From Onishia taeanensis (GTDB lineage Bacteria > Pseudomonadota > Gammaproteobacteria > Pseudomonadales > Halomonadaceae): a stretch of 64,000 bases of DNA. Below are positions 40,866 to 49,683 of the stretch, in pieces. The position numbers and the translations under genes are program-made. Position 1 is the first letter of the stretch; every line of letters starts with the position of its first letter. The notes below the pieces were generated by a model. It did no database searches. It worked only from the letters and a program-made list of their open reading frames with translations, and was not told the DNA's origin. The stretch lies in NCBI RefSeq assembly GCF_003268885.1, contig NZ_QLSX01000007.1:124001-188000 (forward strand). The letters run 5' to 3'.

Positions 40866-41705
40866 TCAGGACTTGCGTGTCTTACGGAAAGACTGGGTCA
40901 GACGATCCAGCAGCATGGCCAGGATCACGACCGCAATACCAGCTTCAAAGCCATCGCCCGGACGCAAGCGCTGGATGGCACGCCATACCTCGTTACCCAA
41001 ACCATCGGCACCGATCATTGCCGCGATCACAACCATCGACAGCGCCAGCATGATGGTCTGGTTGATGCCGGCCATCACAGTCGGCAGGGACAGCGGCAGC
41101 TGAACCTTGAAGAGCTTCTGCGACGGCGTGGAGCCGAAGGCGTCAGCCGCTTCGATCAGATCCTTGGGAACCTGACGGATACCCAAGGTGGTGAAGCGGA
41201 TCGCCGGCGGCATGGAGAAAATCACCGTGGCAAAGATCGCCGACACAGAACCGATGCCGAAGAACGGAATCGCTGGAATCAGATACACGAAGGCCGGCAT
41301 GGTCTGCATGAAATCAAGCACCGGCATGATCACGCGGTAGAGACGCTCAGAAAGAGCGGCAGCAATACCGACGGGTAGCGCGATCACTACTGCCACCAGA
41401 GTGGCAATGACCACCAGGGTCAGCGACTCGATCATCGGATCCCACAGATCCAGGTTCCAGATCAGGGCAAGGCCCAAGACAGCGCCAATGCCTAGACGGA
41501 TGCCCGCCATGCGCCAGCAAAGCAGCGCAATCATGCCCATCAGGCCCCACTCGGGTATCCACATCAACAGGTCGTTGAGACCGTTGATACCGCTCTGCGT
41601 CACCGCGGAGATGCCGCGGGTAATGCCGGAATAGTTACTTGTCAGATAATTCAGACCGGATTCGATCCAGTCACCCAGTTCGATACGGGGAATCTCAATC
41701 GCCAT
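40866..41705 (-). CDS. proW: Glycine-betaine/proline-type ABC permease
   Basis: Inner-membrane permease of 279 residues with about six or seven helices. The transport-domain segment RQVPKDLIEAADAFGSTPSQ is the ATPase-docking loop, and ALSMVVIAAMIGADGLGNEV is characteristic of ProW/OpuAB. AGGAGA precedes the ATG at 41705, one base past the proV stop. The N-terminal periplasmic extension is shorter than in E. coli ProW. Confidence 0.93.
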   Translation of the reverse strand: MAIEIPRIELGDWIESGLNYLTSNYSGITRGISAVTQSGINGLNDLLMWIPEWGLMGMIALLCWRMAGIRLGIGAVLGLALIWNLDLWDPMIESLTLVVIATLVAVVIALPVGIAAALSERLYRVIMPVLDFMQTMPAFVYLIPAIPFFGIGSVSAIFATVIFSMPPAIRFTTLGIRQVPKDLIEAADAFGSTPSQKLFKVQLPLSLPTVMAGINQTIMLALSMVVIAAMIGADGLGNEVWRAIQRLRPGDGFEAGIAVVILAMLLDRLTQSFRKTRKS

Positions 41706-41706
41706 C

Positions 41707-42909
41707 TCAGTTGTCTCCTGCTTCTGCCAGTTCAGCCAGTACCGCACCCTTGACCACCACACCGAGCAGGCGACGCTCACCGTCGATCACCGCGATGGGG
41801 AAGCTCTTGTCGCTGAACATGGCAAAGAGGTTATTCAGCGGCTCGTCTGGGGCTACGCTACGGAAGTCCTGCTGAATCAGGCTTTCGATGGTCTGCAGGC
41901 CATCTTTGACGGCCTTATCGGCACTATCGGCATCGATGAGACCCACAAGTTTGCGATCACGACTGGTGACGTAGATCGAGTCCAGTCCGTTCTCACTCAT
42001 CTTGCGCAGAGCGGTACGCGGACCGTCATCCTCACGGGCGGTAGCACGTACCGGACGCATCGCATGATGAGCGGTGAGGATACGCGACATGTCCACGCCC
42101 TCGATGAAGCGCTCTACGTATTCATCGGCCGGCGCAGTCAGAATCTCTTCCGGCGTGCCGATCTGCACGATCTCACCGTCCTTGAGCAGGATGATGCGAT
42201 CACCGATGTTGAGGGCCTCATCGAGGTCGTGGGTAATGAAGACCGTGGTCTTCTTCATGCGGTGCTGAAGCTCGAGCAGTTCCTGCTGCATGTCCTTGCG
42301 GATCAGCGGATCGAGCGCGGAAAACGCCTCATCCATGAGCAGCACGCTTGAATCGTTGGCCAGTGCACGCGCCAAGCCGACACGCTGCTGCATGCCGCCG
42401 GACAGTTGGCTGGGCAGCGCATCTTCCCAGCCGTCCAACCCAACCTGCTTCAATGAGTTACGGGCGGTTTCGGTGCGCTCGGCCTTGTCGACGCCGCGGA
42501 TTTCCAGACCGTATTCGGCGTTCTGCTGCACCGTGCGGTGCGGGAACAGCGCGAAATTCTGGAAAACCATGGAAAAGTGACGACGACGACATTCCAGCAG
42601 CTCCTTGGTGCTAAGCGTCGGAATGTTCTCACCATCGATGATGATCTCGCCTTCGGTGGTATCGATCAGGCGGTTGAGGCAGCGGATCAGGGTCGACTTG
42701 CCCGAACCGGAAAGCCCCATGATCACCAGGAGCTCACCTTCGTAGACATCGAAATCGATGTTGGACAAGCCCAGCGTCTGGCCAGTCTTCTCCAGGATTT
42801 CCGGGCGCTTCTGCCCCTGGTCACGCAGCTCAAGGGCCTTCTTGGGCTGGTTGCCAAAGACCTTGCTGAGGCCGCGCACCTGTATCTTGACGGGTCGTGT
42901 TTCGCTCAT
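41707..42909 (-). CDS. proV: Glycine-betaine/proline-type ABC ATPase with CBS domains
   Basis: ATPase subunit of the compatible-solute importer, 400 residues. Walker A GLSGSGKST, signature LSGGMQQRVG, Walker B VLLMDEAFSALD and the H-loop FITHD are present. After residue about 275 come two CBS-like modules (MSENGLDSIYVTSRDRKLVG and VAPDEPLNNLFAMFSDKSFP). In OpuA-type transporters these sense ionic strength or nucleotides. First gene of the operon, behind a TTGAGG-17-TATGAT promoter candidate. Expression should rise with osmolarity. Confidence 0.95.
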   Translation of the reverse strand: MSETRPVKIQVRGLSKVFGNQPKKALELRDQGQKRPEILEKTGQTLGLSNIDFDVYEGELLVIMGLSGSGKSTLIRCLNRLIDTTEGEIIIDGENIPTLSTKELLECRRRHFSMVFQNFALFPHRTVQQNAEYGLEIRGVDKAERTETARNSLKQVGLDGWEDALPSQLSGGMQQRVGLARALANDSSVLLMDEAFSALDPLIRKDMQQELLELQHRMKKTTVFITHDLDEALNIGDRIILLKDGEIVQIGTPEEILTAPADEYVERFIEGVDMSRILTAHHAMRPVRATAREDDGPRTALRKMSENGLDSIYVTSRDRKLVGLIDADSADKAVKDGLQTIESLIQQDFRSVAPDEPLNNLFAMFSDKSFPIAVIDGERRLLGVVVKGAVLAELAEAGDN

Positions 42910-43012
42910 CGGCTCTGCCTGTTGTTATGTCATGCCGGCATGCCCTGGCAGGCCGCTCTAACGGCCCTTATGGCTATGCACGGTCGATGACTGTCGTGAT
43001 TGAACTCGCAGG

Positions 43013-43041
43013 ATCATACATACTTATAAATAACCCCTCAA
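43013..43041 (-). promoter_or_regulatory. Candidate sigma70 promoter of proVWX
   Basis: On the minus strand TTGAGG (43041-43036) and TATGAT (43018-43013) are separated by 17 bp. They lie about 104-132 bp before the proV start, leaving a leader of roughly 100 bases. The -10 and spacer length equal those proposed for ectA. A perfect TGATTAATCA palindrome (43056-43065) lies just upstream. Confidence 0.5.
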
Positions 43042-43159
43042 ATCAGAACAGCTGATGATTAATCAACGATGCCATGGCACAGCTTAGTTTCAGATCGCTG
43101 TCAGCAGGCGGGCTCGCGCCCTTCTTGTCGTCCTTCTTAGCGCCTTTGTTGAGCAGGAC

Positions 43160-45925
43160 TCAATCCGGAGACGACGCCAGTCTGTGGCGCTGCCAGTCGG
43201 ATTCGGGTTCGTTCAGTCTGAGCAGCGCATCGACCACCTGCTCTTCCATGTTGTAGCGCAGGCGAAAGCCCAGTTGCTTCATCAGCGAACGCATGGGCTG
43301 GTTGTCGATCATGATCTTGCCGAACATCTCGAGGGTGCCAAGCCCCTGGCAATAGCGGATCATCTTGGTCATCAGCAGGCGCCCGAGCCCATGGCCATGC
43401 AAGTCATCGCGAATGATCACCGAGAACTCCGTGCGGATGTTGTCCGGGTCATTCCATACCCGTACTACACCCAGCATTTCCGACTGCCCTTCTGCATCCA
43501 GCCGCACCGCAATAAACGCCATCTGACGGTCATAATTGATATCGGCAAGCGTCGCCAGGTCTCGCTTGGTCAGGTCCGCCTTGTGATGGAAGTAGCGAAA
43601 CCGGATGCTCTCCTCGGACAGATGCTTGTGGAAACCGGTGATCAAAGGAGCATCTTCGGCACGGATAGGGCGCACTTCCACGTCCATTCCATCCAGCTCG
43701 ACCCGTTCTCGAAGTTCTTCAGGATACGGCATGATGGCATGCCGGGCGGGTGTTCCCAGATCCAACGCAAAATCCACGGCAAGCAGACCATCACGGTTGA
43801 GCAGCAGCGGATTGATTTCCATTCCTCTCAGGCGCGGCAGGTCAGACGCCATCTGGGACAACTTCACCAGCAGCTCACAGATCATCTCGACATCCTGCTG
43901 AGGCTGGCGGGAATGCTCTTCGATCAGCTTGGCGGCGTGAGTGCGGCTCACCAGATCGGCGGCGAGGGTCATGTTCAGGGGCGGAAAGGCCACATGGCGA
44001 TCGGCCAGCACATTGACCTTGTAGCCACCGACACCAAAGACCACCAACGGTCCGAACTCGGGGTCTCGTGTAATGCCCGCACACAGCTGCAGGGAATGCT
44101 TGCCCCGCTGCATTGGCTGCAAACAGTACTCATGGATGACCGAGTCTGGAAACTTCTCGTGGACCTTCTGCTCGAGCCGCATCATGCCGTTACTTACCTG
44201 CTCAGGACTTGCAAGGTCCTGCAGCAGGCCCGCCGAGAGCTTGTGTGGATGGCTGCGATAGCGATATGGCACGATGTTGTTATCGTGAACGATTTTCAGC
44301 GCCAGGGTGTCTCCTGAGTCCTGCTCGGCCTCAAGCAGATCACGGGCGACGGCGGCGCCCTCCTCCGGTGTGACGATATAACGGCTCTTGGGGGTCTGAA
44401 TGCCATAGGCCGCCAGCACCTGAGCCGTCTCTGCATGGGTCAGGCAGTGTCGCTGTTGCTCGAGAGCCTGGTCGATCAGTTCGTGACAGTGCTTGCGAAT
44501 GGCCGCACTGGTCGCAAAGGGCAGCGAGGGTGGCGTTTCCTGGAGCAGGGCCTGCACGCGCCGATAGTTGACCATATGCATGAAGGCACCGACGGCCTTC
44601 TCTGGCGACATGTAGGTCGGAATACCAGCCAGGTTGCTCTCGTGTCGAGCCGATAGCGCCTGCTCGAGCCCCATCCAACTGGTCAGCAGGTTGCGCTTGA
44701 AACGCCGCCGGTTGGCGACCACCGCCTCCGCCGTGACCTTCGAAGGCGCCAGACGGGTTGGCGCATGCACCAGCAGCACCGCATCCACGCCAGGGTCGGC
44801 GGCCACGATCTCCAGCGCCTCGACGATCTGATCCGGCGTGGCGCCCCCACCCAGGTCCACCGGGTTGCGTCCCGGCAGTGTCATGTCCACGTCGTCTCTT
44901 GCCAGCGCCTCGCGGGTGGTCTCGCTAAAATCGGCCAGGCGTCCGCCTTGGCTGATCAGGCGATCGATCGCCAGCATCGCCGGCCCCAACCCATTGGAGA
45001 CGATCGCCAGTCGGTCACCTCGCAATGGCCGCATGCGCGACAGCGTCTCCAAGGCATCGAAGAGGTCATCGGAATTGTCGACGCGCACCACGCCTGCCCG
45101 CGCCAGAGCGGCATCGAAGATCACGTCACGATTGGCGATCCCCGGCGTCGGCGGCAAGTTCGACAGCGATGACTCAGGCGTGCGACCACTCTTGATCGCC
45201 AGCACCAGCCTGTGCCGGGATGACTCACGCAGGGCCGTCATCAGGTGCTGTGCATCCTGGGTGCGTTCCAGATGCAGCAGAATGGACTGGGCTGCCGTAT
45301 GTTGATTGATATAGTCGAGCAGGTCGGGCAATAGCACGTCGACACTGTCGCCCAAGGTCACCAGGTGCGAAAGACCAATACCGCGCCCTGCCGCCCAATC
45401 GATGATGGCATTGCCAAGCATGCCCGATTGGCCCAGATAAGCGACGCGCCCGGCCTTGACCGGCTGGCCGGAATAGGAGGCATTGAGCCGCCGCCCGGGC
45501 ACCAGGATGCCCATGCACTCCGGGCCCAGCACGCGGATTCCCGAAGGCCTGGCGGCGCGCAGCATCTGTTCGCGGATGGACCCGCCGTCATGACTGCGAT
45601 CGTCCAGGTAGGAGCCGCCGGACAGCACCATCGCGGCGCGAACACCGGTTGTACCGAGCTCGGCGATCAAGTTGGGCACCGTATCCACCGGCGCGCAGAT
45701 CACCGCCAGTTCGGGCACCTCGGGCAGATCGGCAACGTGACTGAAACAGGGGACGCCATGAACGCTCTCGTAGCCCTTGGTATTGACTGACCACAGCTTG
45801 CCGGGAAAGCCGCCCTCCTGGAGATTCTGGATCACCAGTCCGCCCATCGAATAAGGCTTTTCCGAGGCGCCAATGACCACCAGACTATGCGGCTCGAAGA
45901 AGTGACGAAGAAATCGCGTACCCAA
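43160..45925 (-). CDS. Fused acyl-CoA synthetase (NDP-forming)-like and GNAT protein, protein acetyltransferase type
   Basis: Large multidomain protein. It starts with a CoA-binding Rossmann domain (LVVIGASEKPYSMGGLVIQN), then a succinyl-CoA-synthetase-like domain, an ATP-grasp part (LALKIVHDNNIVPYR to the segment ending MEINPLLLN) and a C-terminal GNAT domain (FHKHLSEESIRFRYF, then GHGLGRLLMTKMIRY). This is the layout of PatZ/Pka, which acetylates lysines such as that of acetyl-CoA synthetase. I place the start at a TTG (45925) because GGGAGGA lies just upstream and homology begins there; an ATG at 45982 without a ribosome site would add 19 residues. It is divergent from a deacetylase-family gene. 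Confidence 0.88.
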   Translation of the reverse strand: MGTRFLRHFFEPHSLVVIGASEKPYSMGGLVIQNLQEGGFPGKLWSVNTKGYESVHGVPCFSHVADLPEVPELAVICAPVDTVPNLIAELGTTGVRAAMVLSGGSYLDDRSHDGGSIREQMLRAARPSGIRVLGPECMGILVPGRRLNASYSGQPVKAGRVAYLGQSGMLGNAIIDWAAGRGIGLSHLVTLGDSVDVLLPDLLDYINQHTAAQSILLHLERTQDAQHLMTALRESSRHRLVLAIKSGRTPESSLSNLPPTPGIANRDVIFDAALARAGVVRVDNSDDLFDALETLSRMRPLRGDRLAIVSNGLGPAMLAIDRLISQGGRLADFSETTREALARDDVDMTLPGRNPVDLGGGATPDQIVEALEIVAADPGVDAVLLVHAPTRLAPSKVTAEAVVANRRRFKRNLLTSWMGLEQALSARHESNLAGIPTYMSPEKAVGAFMHMVNYRRVQALLQETPPSLPFATSAAIRKHCHELIDQALEQQRHCLTHAETAQVLAAYGIQTPKSRYIVTPEEGAAVARDLLEAEQDSGDTLALKIVHDNNIVPYRYRSHPHKLSAGLLQDLASPEQVSNGMMRLEQKVHEKFPDSVIHEYCLQPMQRGKHSLQLCAGITRDPEFGPLVVFGVGGYKVNVLADRHVAFPPLNMTLAADLVSRTHAAKLIEEHSRQPQQDVEMICELLVKLSQMASDLPRLRGMEINPLLLNRDGLLAVDFALDLGTPARHAIMPYPEELRERVELDGMDVEVRPIRAEDAPLITGFHKHLSEESIRFRYFHHKADLTKRDLATLADINYDRQMAFIAVRLDAEGQSEMLGVVRVWNDPDNIRTEFSVIIRDDLHGHGLGRLLMTKMIRYCQGLGTLEMFGKIMIDNQPMRSLMKQLGFRLRYNMEEQVVDALLRLNEPESDWQRHRLASSPD

Positions 45926-46031
45926 GACCTGTCCTCCCGCGTGGGTGTAGCCTCCTTGTGTACGACTTATTGACACTGTCATGCAAGGAAGCAAGGCGAT
46001 TAAGGTCGCATCAATAACCGCGGAGCCGTCG

Positions 46032-46967
46032 ATGATCACCTCATATATCACCCATCCCCGTTGCCATGATCACTTTATGGGGCCCGATCATCCCGAGAGC
46101 CCGCTGCGCCTCGATGCCATTCGCGCCCGGCTTGCCTTGAGCGGTGTGCTGCAACAGACCATGCAGTCAGAAGCGAAACCCGCCACCGCCGAACAGCTCG
46201 AGCGTGTACATCCTCAGCGCCATCTGTCATCGCTCGAGCGCTGTGTACCCGAAGAGGGCATCACCCTGCTCGATGGCGATACCCTGATGAATCCGGCGAG
46301 CATGGACGCCGCCCGTGTGGCTGCCGGAGCCGTAGTGCGCGGGGTGGACCAGGTCTACCGGAGCCAGGCCGACAATGTCTTCTGCGCCGTGCGCCCACCT
46401 GGCCACCACGCTGAAGCCACCGATGCGATGGGATTCTGCTTTATCAACAACATCGCGGTGGGCGCCGCCCATGCCATCGCCAGGTATGGGGCCGAGCGGG
46501 TCGCCATCCTCGACTTCGACGTGCACCAGTGCAACGGCACCGTGGACATCTTCAAGGACCACCCTAACGTGCTGGTCTGCTCGAGCTTTCAGTATCCCTT
46601 CTATCCGTGGCGCTATCTGCGCAGTCAGTGGCACAACATCATCGACACACCGCTGCCGCCAGGCACAGACGGCCCGGCTTTCAGGCGCGCAGTGGAAGAC
46701 GATTGGCTGCCCGCCCTGCATGCCTTCAAGCCGGATATGGTGCTGGTATCCGCCGGTTTTGATGCGCACCGAAGCGACCCCATGGCCGATCTGTGTCTCG
46801 AGGCAGCCGATTTCCATTGGGTGACGCACCTGGCCATGGAGATCGCCGCCCTCTATGCCGACAACCGCCTGGTTTCCGTTCTCGAAGGCGGCTATGACAT
46901 CGATGCCCTGGGCCACTGTGCCGAGGCTCACGTCAGCGCGCTGCTGGGCCTACCCTTCAAGGCCTGA
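46032..46967 (+). CDS. Histone-deacetylase family protein
   Basis: Zinc amidohydrolase of the class II HDAC/acetylpolyamine hydrolase superfamily, 311 residues. Conserved motifs are RPPGHHAE, the metal ligands in DFDVHQCNGT and SAGFDAHRSDP, and the C-terminal EGGYDIDALG. One variation is DVHQCNGT where DVHHGNGT is most common. GGAG precedes the ATG at 46032. It is divergent from the PatZ-like acetyltransferase across about 100 bp, which suggests the two control reversible acetylation; a role in polyamine deacetylation is an alternative. Confidence 0.9.
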   Translation: MITSYITHPRCHDHFMGPDHPESPLRLDAIRARLALSGVLQQTMQSEAKPATAEQLERVHPQRHLSSLERCVPEEGITLLDGDTLMNPASMDAARVAAGAVVRGVDQVYRSQADNVFCAVRPPGHHAEATDAMGFCFINNIAVGAAHAIARYGAERVAILDFDVHQCNGTVDIFKDHPNVLVCSSFQYPFYPWRYLRSQWHNIIDTPLPPGTDGPAFRRAVEDDWLPALHAFKPDMVLVSAGFDAHRSDPMADLCLEAADFHWVTHLAMEIAALYADNRLVSVLEGGYDIDALGHCAEAHVSALLGLPFKA

Positions 46968-47161
46968 GCCAACACGAGGGCGGTCCAGCTTCTTAAGGTA
47001 CATGGACGGTGCTCGTTTCCTCCCCTCAGGAAATATCGAACTCAGCCCACGCCTCCGCGATTCGCGATAGTGGCCTTGAAGCATGGCGCATCCGAGGCCT
47101 ATCCAGTGAGATAGCCCCCTTCCATCCCCCATCCTGAATACCGCACGATGTGATAGCCTAG

Positions 47162-47178
47162 CGGAAACTAAGTTTCCG
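47162..47178. promoter_or_regulatory. Perfect 17-bp palindrome upstream of XRE-cupin regulator
   Basis: CGGAAACT-A-AGTTTCCG, arms of eight bases around a central A, 14 bp before the start codon of the regulator gene. Its place at the start of the transcript fits an autoregulatory operator for the dimeric helix-turn-helix protein encoded downstream. Confidence 0.6.
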
Positions 47179-47192
47179 ATAGTGAAAAGCCG

Positions 47193-47825
47193 ATGAGCGC
47201 CAACAACGATCAAACCGCCGCCCTCCAGATTGCCGCTGGCCGCAAGGCGTTCGTCGAGCCGCTACAGCTCGGGGAGCGCCTCAAGGAGATCCGGCTGTCC
47301 AACCACTGGACCCTGGAAGACGTCAGCAAGCGGACCGGCCTGGCTCGCTCGACCCTGTCCAAGATTGAAAACGATCACATCTCACCGACCTTCACCGCCG
47401 TGCAGAAGCTGATCAATGGGCTCGACATCGACCTGCCCCAGCTGCTCAAGCAGCCCAAGCCACAGAGCCGCACCATGGGACGTCGCGACCTGACACGCGC
47501 CGGTGAGGGGCAACAACATCCGACCCCCACCTACGAGCACGAGCTACTGTCCTGGCAGCTGGCCCAGAAGCACATGACGCCCTTCAAGACCATCGTGCGG
47601 GCCCGGAGCTTCAGTGAGTTCAGCGAATGGGTGCGCCATGACGGCGAAGAGTTTCTGATCGTGCTGGAAGGCGCGATCCTGCTCTACACCGAGTTCTACG
47701 AACCGCTACGCCTGGAGCGCGGTGACAGCATCTATTTCGATAGCGACATGGGACATGCCCTGGTGTCCATCAGCGACGAGGACGCGGTTGTCCTGTCTGT
47801 GTGTAGCCGCGGCCAAACCAGCTGA
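47193..47825 (+). CDS. XRE-family regulator with cupin domain
   Basis: Cytoplasmic transcription regulator of 210 residues. Residues 27-82 form an HTH_3 domain (LGERLKEIRLSNHWTLEDVS, then KRTGLARSTLSKIENDHISP). Residues about 110-205 form a small cupin (SEWVRHDGEEFLIVLEG to LRLERGDSIYFDSDMGHALV) that would bind the effector. Such regulators often control catabolism or uptake of amines and amino acids, and an APC permease lies convergent next door, though not co-transcribed. No ribosome site stands out. Effector unknown. Confidence 0.88.
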   Translation: MSANNDQTAALQIAAGRKAFVEPLQLGERLKEIRLSNHWTLEDVSKRTGLARSTLSKIENDHISPTFTAVQKLINGLDIDLPQLLKQPKPQSRTMGRRDLTRAGEGQQHPTPTYEHELLSWQLAQKHMTPFKTIVRARSFSEFSEWVRHDGEEFLIVLEGAILLYTEFYEPLRLERGDSIYFDSDMGHALVSISDEDAVVLSVCSRGQTS

Positions 47826-47898
47826 GCCATCGCTCTTCCGGTACACTTCCGGTTCACATCGAGCGCCATACGGTACAAGTCACGACACCTGCACAAAC

Positions 47899-47933
47899 AA
47901 AACGCCCCGGCGCATCATGCGCCGGGGCGTTTT
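47899..47933. terminator. Bidirectional terminator after XRE-cupin gene
   Basis: Perfect 15-bp stem (47899-47913 with 47919-47933), of which the outer four pairs form A-T runs on both sides, loop ATCAT. Serves the regulator gene and the convergent permease gene. Confidence 0.92.
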
Positions 47934-47958
47934 ACTGTGCTCAGAGTGCCAGGAACGT

Positions 47959-49401
47959 TCAATGTCCCGGGTAGGGATCCCCGCCGGACAGCTCGCGTTG
48001 CATCATCTTGTCGCTATACGCCGTACCGTACTTGAGGCGAGACCAGACGTAGAGCGCCAGCCCGATCAGCATCCATCCCGCAAACAGCGCCCATTCGAGG
48101 GCTGACAGTGCCGAGGGGCTGCCCGGCATGTACAGGGCGGTCATGCCCAGCGAAAGCACCACGGCCACGATGCCCACCAGCTTGCCATGCTTGACCTTGA
48201 ACGGACGCTCCATCTCCGGCTCGCGCTGGCGCAGCACCAGGAAAGACAGCGCCACAAAGAGGTAGGCGATGACGATACCCAAACCACCCGCGACGACCAG
48301 CCACACAAGTGCCTGGCGACCCAGGAACGGTGCCAGGCAGGACAAGAGGCCCATCAGCAAGATGGCGTTGGTCGGCGTCTTGTAGCGCGGATGCAGCTTA
48401 GCGAGGAAAGCTGGCAGCATGCCGGAATGTGCCAGTGCATAAATCGCGCGGGAGCCACCGACATAGAAGGCGTTCCAGCTGGTAATGATACCGGCGATAC
48501 CGGCCAAGACCATCAGGTTGCCCGCCCAAGGCGCCTGAAAGACAGCCTGCATGGCATCGGGTACCGCCAGTGAACTGCTACCGAGCGCTTCGCCATCCAG
48601 CATCAAGGAAGTGCCAAGAATAATCAGGGCGTACCAGAACACGGCTAGAATGACCGAGATCATCAGCACGCGACCTATTTCACGAAACGGCAGGTTGATT
48701 TCTTCAGCCGCCTGGGGGATGACATCGAAGCCCACGAACATGAAGGGCACCATGATCAACACCATCATGATGCCGCCCATCACCCCCTCTTCGACACTGA
48801 ACAGCGGGTCCATGGTGGCAGTATTGCCCTCGAAAAGGGCTCCGGTAATGAACATTACACCTACGGCCAGAATCAGCACCGTGACCACTTTCTGCACCAG
48901 AGCTGCGGTGCGCACGCCAAAGTAGTTGACGGCCATCATCACTACCGAACCGGCAACGCCAACGGCTACCCAGGTCGCCTTGACGTCCCAGCCGGCAATC
49001 GTCCACAGGTCGCCCACGGCATAGCCAGGGAAGAGCTGCTCGACGACTGTGGGCAACGCCACCGCCTCGAAGGCAACCACGCTGACATAGCCGAGCGTAA
49101 TGGCCCAGGTACACAGAAAAGAGGCGAAATGCCCCAGAGCACGATAGCTATAGACGTGCTCGCCGCCGACCTGCGGCATCGCCGAGGCCAGCTCCGCATA
49201 GGTCAACCCCACAAGCACGATAGCGAAACCGCCAAAGATGAAGGCTGTGATCGCTCCCAGGCTTCCAGCGGACTGAATCCAGTTGCCGGTCAAGACAACC
49301 CAACCCCAACCAATCATGGCCCCGAAGGCGAGTGCCAGCACGTCCTTGCGTGCCAGCACGCGGCTGAAGCCTTCTCCGCCCAGTGTACTTGCCGTCATCA
49401 C
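47959..49401 (-). CDS. APC family amino acid permease
   Basis: Secondary transporter of 480 residues with about twelve helices. The first helix has ALAFGAMIGWGWVVLTG, with the unwound GxxxGxG-like substrate site; later GIITSWNAFYVGGSRAIYAL is typical of the amino acid-polyamine-organocation superfamily. The closest recognisable type is the AdiC/YhdG-like group, but the substrate is not evident. Two start ATGs lie in tandem (49401 and 49398). The 282-bp region upstream has an AT-rich core with TGTCGAT/ATCGACA arms (49452-49478). Confidence 0.88.
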   Translation of the reverse strand: MMTASTLGGEGFSRVLARKDVLALAFGAMIGWGWVVLTGNWIQSAGSLGAITAFIFGGFAIVLVGLTYAELASAMPQVGGEHVYSYRALGHFASFLCTWAITLGYVSVVAFEAVALPTVVEQLFPGYAVGDLWTIAGWDVKATWVAVGVAGSVVMMAVNYFGVRTAALVQKVVTVLILAVGVMFITGALFEGNTATMDPLFSVEEGVMGGIMMVLIMVPFMFVGFDVIPQAAEEINLPFREIGRVLMISVILAVFWYALIILGTSLMLDGEALGSSSLAVPDAMQAVFQAPWAGNLMVLAGIAGIITSWNAFYVGGSRAIYALAHSGMLPAFLAKLHPRYKTPTNAILLMGLLSCLAPFLGRQALVWLVVAGGLGIVIAYLFVALSFLVLRQREPEMERPFKVKHGKLVGIVAVVLSLGMTALYMPGSPSALSALEWALFAGWMLIGLALYVWSRLKYGTAYSDKMMQRELSGGDPYPGH

Positions 49402-49683
49402 GATACCTCGCTGCTTGTGCCTTGTTATTTGCGATTGGCCCAGGATATTAATGTCGATGCTTTATATTTTTATCGACAACAAACCCTCTGCATGTGCAAG
49501 GTAATTGACGTTTTCGCCGGCCGCAAGTCGACCTTCGCGAACGCAAGCAGGAAAATGGCGGCCCAAAGGTCCATAAAATGGCGTGCTGAGTATGGAGTGT
49601 GCGCACCAAGACCCAACCGGAGGCGCAATGCAGGCGTCAGTTATATTTAACGCTCATTAAGCAAGGACAATCAGAAAGAGAAG

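Noticed and set aside
43074-43256. Small plus-strand open frame at the 3' end of the PatZ-like gene
   Set aside because: Antisense to the GNAT domain; sequence is low-complexity S/L-rich with no ribosome site.
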